A stretch of DNA of 12,500 nucleotides, taken from assembly GCA_039199225.1 (NCBI GenBank), contig JBCCSZ010000240.1, forward strand, positions 1-12,500. The letters run 5' to 3'. The notes beneath the pieces are model-generated. The model searched no databases and was not told where the DNA came from. It worked only from the letters and a program-made list of their open reading frames with translations. A program made the translations under genes and the position numbers. Position 1 is the first letter of the stretch; each line of letters opens with the position of its first letter. Below are positions 1 to 5,978 of the stretch, one piece after another. Origin of the DNA: JBCCSZ01 sp039199225 (lineage in GTDB: Bacteria; Bacteroidota; Bacteroidia; Chitinophagales; Saprospiraceae).

Positions 1-306
1 AGCGATTATGCCTATACCCTGGGCATCAACTTTGAATTGGAGTTTGGAGAACTCAACGATATTGCCTGGAATACTGCCCAGCTTTCAAATAATGTCAGTC
101 AATACAAGTACGATTGCCTAAAAAATATTTTAGCTGTTTACGGCTTTCAGAAAATATATGTGGAGGTTCAGAGCAAATTTCTGGACTACAAGATTCGGAA
201 AGACTTAGAGGAATTCATTGTAACCTTTCAACTGTGCCACAAGATGGGTGTAGATTTATTGGAAAGATACACGTTTTTGAAAGACGAAATAGAAAGCTGT
301 GACTAA
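1..306 (+). CDS. C-terminal part of an unrecognised small protein (5' truncated by window edge)
   Basis: The frame is open from base 1 and ends at a TAA at 304-306, giving 101 visible residues that begin SDYAYTLGINF. The start lies upstream of the window; the TTG at 37 is an internal codon, not a convincing start. The protein has no signal peptide or membrane segment in the visible part. The order of elements is a hydrophobic strand (YTLGINFELE), a helix-like stretch, then a segment reading V-S-Q-x-Y-x-x-D-x-x-x-x-x-L-x-x-x-G-F, then an amphipathic acidic C-terminus ending ESCD. That middle segment recalls, from memory, the VapD family of Cas2-related endoribonucleases, which are about 95 residues long. 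The resemblance is weak and unproven, so I give no function. A gap of about 100 bases separates it from the next gene, with no clear terminator. Confidence 0.6.
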   Translation, partial: SDYAYTLGINFELEFGELNDIAWNTAQLSNNVSQYKYDCLKNILAVYGFQKIYVEVQSKFLDYKIRKDLEEFIVTFQLCHKMGVDLLERYTFLKDEIESCD

Positions 307-407
307 GCCTCGCCATTTATACCCTGTTTAAAGTATCTCATTCCTGCTCAAAAAGTCGTATCTTCCAGAGGTGATCGACGCGAATTGTGTGGAGAAAAAA
401 CAAAAAC

Positions 408-1157
408 ATGAGATACCTCGCCATTCTATTATTTTGCTGCCCTTTGTTGAATCCGGGAATGCTAACGGAATCCTCCTTTGTACCAGAAGATGGGCTGATA
501 GCCCATTATACCTTTAACTTATGTGATGCTCGGGACGACAGTGGCAACGAATCACATGGCCAGCTTTTTGGCAATCCAGGTTGCTGGTGTGGGGTAGAGG
601 GCCAAGGACTGCTGCTAGATGGACGGCACGACTATGTGGAGTTTCACGGCCTGGTAAATAAATATTTTAATACTTCCGACTTTACAGTGAGCTTCTATGT
701 CCGTTCTGAAAGCTACAGTGTCTTTCGGCAGAGCATGCTGTCCAAGCGAGCCTCCTGTGATGAGTACCACATGTTGGATATTTTGCTGGATCAAAAGACG
801 CGACTTTTTGAAACGAAGGTCCACGAGACGCCCAATAAGCATTATGCCAATATTTCTCCGGAATTCTCCGGTAGCGGGTGGCAGCATTTCGCCTTGGTGC
901 GCGAAGGACGCTATGCCTCCACCTTCATCAACGGTATACTGGTGAGGCAGGGGTCCCGTTGTAGCGGGGTGGACATCAGCAACGATACACCGCTCTCCTT
1001 TGGCAACAGCCCCTGCTTGAAAAGCGGTATGACCCGTCGGTTCAAAGGAATCGTGGATGAGTTGCGGGTGTACGATCGGGCGCTGAGCGAAGAGGAAGTC
1101 CGTACTTTGTACCTCCTGCATCCGATCGAGAAGGCCGACGCAGATTGTATGAGTTGA
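408..1157 (+). CDS. Secreted LamG (concanavalin A-like) domain protein without a sorting domain
   Basis: I prefer the ATG at 408 (249 residues) to the in-frame GTG at 387, because 408 starts directly with a signal peptide (MRYLAILLFCCPLLNPG). The remainder, about residues 29-238, is a single LamG/Laminin_G_3 jelly-roll domain. Typical marks are GLIAHYTFN at the start, GVEGQGLLLDG, DFTVSFYVR, a WQHFALVR strand, FINGILV, and the closing GIVDELRVYDRALSEEEV. Such domains usually bind glycans or act as adhesive modules. The cysteine pattern (C-x-C in the GNPGCWCGVEG turn, plus others) suits a disulfide-bonded exported protein. It is clearly paralogous to the protein at 1767-2996 but stops about 15 residues after the LamG domain, with no T9SS C-terminal domain. 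It is therefore probably periplasmic or exported by another route. A lipoprotein reading of LLFCC is possible but weak. Ligand unknown. Confidence 0.85.
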   Translation: MRYLAILLFCCPLLNPGMLTESSFVPEDGLIAHYTFNLCDARDDSGNESHGQLFGNPGCWCGVEGQGLLLDGRHDYVEFHGLVNKYFNTSDFTVSFYVRSESYSVFRQSMLSKRASCDEYHMLDILLDQKTRLFETKVHETPNKHYANISPEFSGSGWQHFALVREGRYASTFINGILVRQGSRCSGVDISNDTPLSFGNSPCLKSGMTRRFKGIVDELRVYDRALSEEEVRTLYLLHPIEKADADCMS

Positions 1158-1189
1158 ATCCGGATGGCTTAGGTTTGAGGCAATTGTAT

Positions 1190-1197
1190 TACCTTTG
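1190..1197 (+). promoter_or_regulatory. Putative Bacteroidota -7 promoter box for ybaB
   Basis: TACCTTTG matches the Bacteroidota -7 consensus TAnnTTTG exactly and lies 19 bases before the ATG of the YbaB gene. That would give a very short leader of about 14 bases. I see no good -33 TTTG at the usual distance, so the call rests on the -7 box and its position only. It suggests that ybaB is transcribed independently of the upstream LamG gene. Confidence 0.5.
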
Positions 1198-1216
1198 CGC
1201 ATCAAAAAATTAGACT

Positions 1217-1534
1217 ATGTTCGGTGATTTAATGGGAAATATGCAGGAAAAGCAAGAAGCCCTGCAAAAGAAACTGGCAGAAATCAAGGTAGAAGCCAAA
1301 TCCGGCGATGGAGCCGTCACCGTTGTAGCGACGGCCAACAGACAAATTGTCAATATTCACATCGATAAAGAAGCCCTAGATTGGGACGACAAGGAGCAGG
1401 TGGAAGACCTCGTTCTGGTGGCCGTCAACAAAGCCTTGGTCCTTGCTGCCGAGCGGGAAACAGCCGAATCGCAAAACTTAATTCAGGACCTCCTGCCCCC
1501 TGGCTTAGGCAATATGTCCGACCTTTTTGGATAA
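1217..1534 (+). CDS. ybaB: Nucleoid-associated protein, YbaB/EbfC family
   Basis: This 105-residue protein has the length and layout of the YbaB/EbfC family, small dimeric DNA-binding proteins of the nucleoid. The order is an N-terminal helix (MFGDLMGNMQEKQEALQKKL), a central three-stranded sheet (IKVEAKSGDGAVTVVATAN, then RQIVNIHID), an acidic turn (DWDDKEQVEDLV) and a long C-terminal helix (AVNKALVLAAERETAESQ). It ends in the Gly/Pro/Met-containing tail common in the family. In many bacteria this gene sits with dnaX and recR; here it stands between two paralogous LamG genes with its own apparent promoter, so the neighbours say nothing about its role. The ATG at 1217 is the natural start, giving the usual MFGDL-type N-terminus. 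There is no signal peptide, so it is cytoplasmic. Confidence 0.93.
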   Translation: MFGDLMGNMQEKQEALQKKLAEIKVEAKSGDGAVTVVATANRQIVNIHIDKEALDWDDKEQVEDLVLVAVNKALVLAAERETAESQNLIQDLLPPGLGNMSDLFG

Positions 1535-1545
1535 GTGTCTTGTTT

Positions 1546-1580
1546 TTTGCGGCAAAATTTCCTTTTACCTTTTACTTTTG
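1546..1580 (+). promoter_or_regulatory. Putative promoter of the LamG/T9SS gene at 1767
   Basis: A TTTG at 1546-1549 is followed, after 23 bases, by TACTTTTG at 1573-1580, an exact match to TAnnTTTG. The spacing is at the long end of what is reported for Bacteroidota promoters. Transcription would start near 1587 and leave a leader of about 180 bases before the gene at 1767. The -33 element overlaps a small palindrome (TTTTGC-G-GCAAAA, 1545-1557) just after the ybaB stop codon. I see no strong terminator hairpin for ybaB in 1535-1766. Confidence 0.45.
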
Positions 1581-1766
1581 TAAGTCGTTTTTGGAAGATT
1601 TGCCAAAAGGGTATACATCTTGTAAAACTACTATGAGTTTGGGTTGCTTCTCAATCAAAGACAAAACCCTTCGTAGCTCGTACTCGACTCATAATATTGT
1701 CCGTACTGGAGCGTTCAATAAACGGTTAAAAGAACGTGCAACACGGTCATAATCTCTTGGACTAAA

Positions 1767-2996
1767 ATGTTAAAACCGATGAAGAATTTTTTCTTTACTG
1801 CTTTGTTGGGGCTCCTGAGCAGCCTTTGTGTAGCCCAGCCGACCAGAGGTCTCGAAGCCTACTACTCCTTCGATGACTGTACGGCCAATGACCAAAGTGG
1901 TAATGGAGCGAATGGACAGCTACTCGGGAATCCCAATTGTGTCTGTGGTGTCCAAGGCGAAGCCATGGAAATGCGCCTGGGAACCGACGGAATTCTTTTC
2001 ATCGGAACGGTCAACAACGTATTCAATAAAAAGGATTTTACCCTCAGCTTATACATCAAACCGACGCTTTCCGTAGGGGTCCGCCACATCATCAACAAAA
2101 AGATGGCCTGCTCGGATGAGAACATATTCGATGTTACCTTACTGTCAGGGGCCAATCTACTCAATGCCGACCTGGTCGAAAATACCAGTAAGCTGGGTTC
2201 TGTCAATGCCCCGCTGGATTTTGACCGATGCTGGCAACACATTGTCGTCGTTCGCGCAGGCAATACGACCCAGCTATATCTCAATGGCAGCCTTCGCAGA
2301 GAGAGCAAAGCAGTCTCTAGGGTGGACATCCTCAACAACTCCGTCCTCGGTATCAATATTTCCAGCAACCTTTGCCAGCAGACCAATGAGCAGCCGTTCA
2401 TCGGCCTGGTTGACGAAATTCGCGTTTATGATCGAGCGCTGCTGGCTACAGAAATTGAGGAGTTGTACCTGGCGCCAGATCAGCTCATCAGTCAGGACAC
2501 CACGATTTTTCTGGGCAATAGCGTAGACATTATGTCTTCTACAACCTGTGCAACGAACTTCAATTGGTCGCCAAATGTCGACATCAGCAATATAACTGTC
2601 CTCGAGCCTACCGTTACGCCCAGTCAATCGACGACCTACACCTTGCGTATGGACGACAATACCTGTACTTCTACTGATACCATCCGCGTCACCGTAATTG
2701 ATCCGGATGATCTGGAATGTGGAGAAGTATATTTGCCAAAAGCCTTCACGCCGAATAATGACGGTCTCAATGATACGTACGGCATCAGTAATCCCTATGC
2801 CATCCAAGAATTGATTGCCTTCGAGATATTCGATCGTTGGGGCGGGCGCGTCTTTGCTACTGCGAATCCCTTCGAACAGTGGGATGGTCGCTTCCAGGGG
2901 CAGTTTATGAATCCCGGTGTATTGCTCTATCGGGTGCGATACATCTGCGATGGGCAAGAAGAAGCGGATATTGGAAGCCTTTCCATCGTCCGATGA
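1767..2996 (+). CDS. Secreted LamG domain protein with T9SS type B sorting domain
   Basis: This 409-residue protein is a likely cell-surface or released adhesin or glycan-binding protein. Residues 1-24 are a signal peptide ending in LCVAQ; the in-frame ATG at 1779 (MKNFFFTALLG) is an equally possible start. Residues about 28-235 form a LamG/Laminin_G_3 domain (GLEAYYSFDDC, GVQGEAM, DFTLSLYIKP, CWQHIVVVR, LYLNGSL, GLVDEIRVYDRAL). Residues about 240-315 form an Ig/PKD-like linker (TIFLGNSVDI, FNWSPNVDISN, TPSQSTTYTL). Residues about 320-409 are the type B T9SS C-terminal domain, with VYLPKAFTPNNDGLNDTYGI, FEIFDRWGGRVF, WDGRFQGQFMNPGVLLYRV and a final basic residue. The LamG part is paralogous to the protein at 408-1157, including the G-N-P-x-C-x-C-G-V turn. 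Export needs an inner-membrane Sec step and the T9SS, encoded elsewhere. Confidence 0.92.
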   Translation: MLKPMKNFFFTALLGLLSSLCVAQPTRGLEAYYSFDDCTANDQSGNGANGQLLGNPNCVCGVQGEAMEMRLGTDGILFIGTVNNVFNKKDFTLSLYIKPTLSVGVRHIINKKMACSDENIFDVTLLSGANLLNADLVENTSKLGSVNAPLDFDRCWQHIVVVRAGNTTQLYLNGSLRRESKAVSRVDILNNSVLGINISSNLCQQTNEQPFIGLVDEIRVYDRALLATEIEELYLAPDQLISQDTTIFLGNSVDIMSSTTCATNFNWSPNVDISNITVLEPTVTPSQSTTYTLRMDDNTCTSTDTIRVTVIDPDDLECGEVYLPKAFTPNNDGLNDTYGISNPYAIQELIAFEIFDRWGGRVFATANPFEQWDGRFQGQFMNPGVLLYRVRYICDGQEEADIGSLSIVR

Positions 2997-3004
2997 CCTC
3001 CATA

Positions 3005-3028
3005 TTGAGGGATTCTTGCTCCTCTCAA
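3005..3028 (+). terminator. Weak stem-loop after the LamG/T9SS gene
   Basis: TTGAGGGA (3005-3012) pairs with TCCTCTCAA (3020-3028) with one bulged base and a 7-base loop, just after the stop at 2996. No T-run follows it directly, so intrinsic termination is doubtful. It may only stabilise the mRNA end. Confidence 0.25.
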
Positions 3029-3110
3029 GGGGGAATAATCTTCCTTAAATCTTTCCATTAGTCTTTAATATGGTGTAGCTTCGTCCTGTTCTTACTAAAA
3101 GGAAGACCAG

Positions 3111-3716
3111 ATGAAAGTGACCTTGACCTCTTTTTTTCTGTTGATATTGCTCTTGCTTTTTGGATGTGCAAATGAAGAAACGGCCAAAAAGCCAGCGGAG
3201 GTAGCTGCGACCGTTCCTGTGGTCGAGGCTGTGAAGACGACCGCTGGCGGTGACAGCTCTGCTACTCCAATGATGGAAAAACGACCAGATAGCCTTTCCA
3301 GGCCAGAAAAAGCATCGATGGCAGAAGTGCCGGCCCAAAAGGAAGAGAAACTGGTGAAGAGGTCAAAACAGCAGGAGAAAAAGAAAAAGCGCAAACGCAA
3401 AAAGGCCAGAGCAAAGTTTGAGCAAACCGTTTTTGACTACAAGACCATCAAGCAAGGAGATAAAGTAGAGCACAAATTTCAGTTTAAAAATACTGGTAAG
3501 ACCGACTTGGTCGTCAAAAATGTCAGGGCGACCTGCGGATGCACCCAACCGAGTTATCCTTTCATACCCATTGCCCCCGGTGAGGAGGGCTATATTGGTG
3601 TTGTCTTTGATACTAAAGGAAAGTTGGGGAAGCAAAAGCCAATGATTACCGTCGAAACCAATGCAGACCCCCCTACGTACAAACTGTATCTGGATGGATA
3701 TGTAGATGCCAACTGA
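3111..3716 (+). CDS. DUF1573 lipoprotein with a polybasic linker
   Basis: This 201-residue protein starts with a lipoprotein signal peptide (MKVTLTSFFLLILLLLFGC); LLFG-C19 is the lipobox, so it should be anchored in the inner or outer membrane. Residues about 20-82 are a low-complexity linker rich in Ala, Lys, Glu and Pro. Residues 83-102 are a strongly basic tract with 14 Lys or Arg in 20 positions. Residues about 103-199 are a DUF1573 (PF07610) Ig-like domain with the hallmark RATCGCTQPSYPF, then PIAPGEEG, VVFDTKGK, and ITVETNADP. DUF1573 proteins are very common in Bacteroidota and their function is unknown. The ATG at 3111 is preceded by AAGGAAG at a good distance, a rather clear ribosome binding site for this phylum. 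The kinase gene begins 54 bases downstream on the same strand, so the two may be co-transcribed. Confidence 0.9.
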   Translation: MKVTLTSFFLLILLLLFGCANEETAKKPAEVAATVPVVEAVKTTAGGDSSATPMMEKRPDSLSRPEKASMAEVPAQKEEKLVKRSKQQEKKKKRKRKKARAKFEQTVFDYKTIKQGDKVEHKFQFKNTGKTDLVVKNVRATCGCTQPSYPFIPIAPGEEGYIGVVFDTKGKLGKQKPMITVETNADPPTYKLYLDGYVDAN

Positions 3717-3770
3717 CCCATACACTTCTAACCAAAGGTATTTTTCTGTTTTTTGAATTGTGGTGGACAA

Positions 3771-5978
3771 ATGATTGCAAACGACATACAACTATTAATT
3801 GAAGAATCTTCCGTCTACTATGCGCAGCGTCAGCTGGATAAGGCACTGACACTGGCGGAGCAAGCTTTGGCCATAGCGGAGCAAAGTGAGGACATAGGCG
3901 CCAGGGTGGCTTCTAAGTTGCTCATCGGACAGATTCATACGACCAGTGGGAAGTATCTGGGCCAGGTAGAAAAGTTTCAATTGGCATTGCGCCATTTGCA
4001 GGAGGCCAATATGTTGCACGATCTCCCCTCTGGTAAGCGCGTCGGCATCGATATTCAAATTGCGCTTGGAGAGGTTTACGAAAACAAGCGAGACTTTCAA
4101 AATGCTGCTAAATATTACCAACGTTCCCTGGAACACAGCCAATACAATGACGATGTTGCAGGCATTATCCGCTCGCTTTGCAAGCTCTGTCAGTTAGATG
4201 TTCAACGAAATGAATTTGGAGAGGCGATTGCTCGGGTAGAGGAGGGGCTGGCCTTTCTAAAGACACAAGATGAATCAACGGACGAGGTCTTGCTTGCTCA
4301 GATTTACAATCAGCTGGCATCCATTCACCTCAAAAGGCAGGAATATTCGCGGATATTAGAATACAGTGAGCCGCTGCTCCGCATGAGCCGATCCATCAAC
4401 GATATTGAGCTGGAACTCAATGCCTTGAACAATATGGCCATCTATTATGGCTTTGCTTCGGATTATAAGTCCTCTATGCAATATTTATTGGAGGCATTGG
4501 ACAAGAGTAAAAACATTAACTTCCGAAAGCTCACGGCCCAGTATCTCATCAACATGGGTACGATTTACGCCAGCCTATTCAATTATGAGGAAGCCATCGA
4601 GAAATATCAAACGGCATTGGACGACTATGAGGATGTTCTGGAAGACAATTCACTGGTAATCCTCTACAACAACATTGGAAATATTCACTCCAACAACAAC
4701 TTGTCCGATGAAGCAGAGCCTTACTTCCAAAAGGCACTGGACCTGGCTGAAAAGTCTCAATACAAGGAGATGATTGCCCACTCAATCGCGCAACTGAGCC
4801 GCACAGAGGTGGCCAGAGGGCGGATCGATGAATCCTTCGAGTTGGCACAAAAGGCTCGTCAGATGATGGATGAGTTGGGAGATGTCAATGGACGCCAAAT
4901 CAACCTCAGCAATCTCAGTAGGATTTACTACCACCGAAAAGAGTATCCCCTGGCCATTAAGTTCGCCAGTAGTTGTATCGTGACGTCCAAGCGTATGAAG
5001 GATGACACGAATGAATTGAGGGCTTATCAATTGCTTGCTGACATCTACAAGGATATGGGCGACTTTGCCAAGGCATTGCAATACCAAATGGCGTATTCCA
5101 AGAAGCATGAGCAATTTGCGGGTCTGCAAATGCATCGCCAGGTGATCGATATGGAAATTAAATATGCCATTCGCGAAAAGCAACAAAAGATCGAGCAACT
5201 GACCAAAGAGAATAAATATCAGAGTTTGTTGTTGGAGCAAAGCGATCAAATCACCAAGCAAAATTCTCAATTGCTACAGGCCAATGAGGAACTTCGCCAG
5301 TTTGCCTATGTCGCTTCACACGATTTGAAAGAGCCGCTCCGAATGATTGGAAGCTACACACAATTGATCCACCGGCTGCACGGAAGTAGTTTCAATGAGG
5401 ATTCCAATCAGTACTTCGCCTACGTCAAAGAAGGGGTCATCCGGATGAATAATTTGCTGGATGCCCTGCTGAAGTATGCCACCATCGGCAAAACGGAGGA
5501 AGACATGGAGATGATGCAGCTCAATGACGCTGTAGACATTGCCATCATCAATTTGAGAGTACGGATAGAAGAGACAGAGGCTGAAATTGAAAGGGTTGAC
5601 CTGCCAGCGGTTCGCTCCAGCCAATCCCTGCTGATCCAACTGTTTCAAAACCTGCTGTCCAACGCCATTAAGTTTCACAAACCCAACCTCAAGCCTGTCA
5701 TCAAGATCAATTGCGAGGAAAAACAAGAGGAGTTTGTCATCAGCATCAAAGACAATGGCATTGGCATCGACCCGGATTTTCAGGAACGCATCTTTGTAAT
5801 ATTCCAGCGCCTCCACACTCGCAACAAGTATGAAGGCACTGGTATTGGACTGGCAATCTGCCAAAAGATTATTCAGCGCTTGAACGGTCGGATTTGGATT
5901 TCTTCCAAAGAAAACGAAGGAGCTACCTTTTTTGTCGCTTTGCCTAAAAGCAGCTCCCTGGTACCGTCCGTTACCTAA
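3771..5978 (+). CDS. Soluble sensor histidine kinase with N-terminal TPR array
   Basis: I choose the ATG at 3771, preceded by GGTGG, over the in-frame TTG at 3753; this gives 735 residues. Residues about 5-455 are a run of roughly ten tetratricopeptide repeats (for example MGTIYASLFNYEEAIEKYQ and LYNNIGNIHSNNNLSDEAEP). Residues about 460-508 look like a coiled coil. A HisKA domain follows, with the phosphoacceptor His517 in VASHDLKEPLRMI, the variant typical of phytochrome-like kinases. The HATPase_c domain shows the N box (LLSNAIKFHKP, Asn631), the G1 box DNGIGID (Asp661), an F-box region (IFVIFQRLH) and the G2 box GTGIGLA (Gly689). All catalytic motifs are intact. There is no signal peptide and no obvious membrane segment between TPRs and kinase, so it should be cytoplasmic and sense a protein or internal signal. 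It has no receiver domain, and no response regulator gene is adjacent. Its stop overlaps the stop of the convergent adhesin gene. Confidence 0.93.
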   Translation: MIANDIQLLIEESSVYYAQRQLDKALTLAEQALAIAEQSEDIGARVASKLLIGQIHTTSGKYLGQVEKFQLALRHLQEANMLHDLPSGKRVGIDIQIALGEVYENKRDFQNAAKYYQRSLEHSQYNDDVAGIIRSLCKLCQLDVQRNEFGEAIARVEEGLAFLKTQDESTDEVLLAQIYNQLASIHLKRQEYSRILEYSEPLLRMSRSINDIELELNALNNMAIYYGFASDYKSSMQYLLEALDKSKNINFRKLTAQYLINMGTIYASLFNYEEAIEKYQTALDDYEDVLEDNSLVILYNNIGNIHSNNNLSDEAEPYFQKALDLAEKSQYKEMIAHSIAQLSRTEVARGRIDESFELAQKARQMMDELGDVNGRQINLSNLSRIYYHRKEYPLAIKFASSCIVTSKRMKDDTNELRAYQLLADIYKDMGDFAKALQYQMAYSKKHEQFAGLQMHRQVIDMEIKYAIREKQQKIEQLTKENKYQSLLLEQSDQITKQNSQLLQANEELRQFAYVASHDLKEPLRMIGSYTQLIHRLHGSSFNEDSNQYFAYVKEGVIRMNNLLDALLKYATIGKTEEDMEMMQLNDAVDIAIINLRVRIEETEAEIERVDLPAVRSSQSLLIQLFQNLLSNAIKFHKPNLKPVIKINCEEKQEEFVISIKDNGIGIDPDFQERIFVIFQRLHTRNKYEGTGIGLAICQKIIQRLNGRIWISSKENEGATFFVALPKSSSLVPSVT

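Noticed and set aside
408..476. Lipoprotein signal in the first LamG protein (LLFCC)
   Set aside because: The cysteine would come only about 10 residues into the signal peptide, too early for a normal lipobox; an ordinary signal peptide fits better.
615..1205. A 196-codon minus-strand frame opposite the first LamG gene
   Set aside because: The plus-strand frame has a clear LamG domain and signal peptide; the antisense translation shows no recognisable family.
3076..3083. TAGCTTCG as a -7 box for the DUF1573 gene
   Set aside because: It has a mismatch in the TTTG core and no -33 partner, so it is too weak to list as a promoter.
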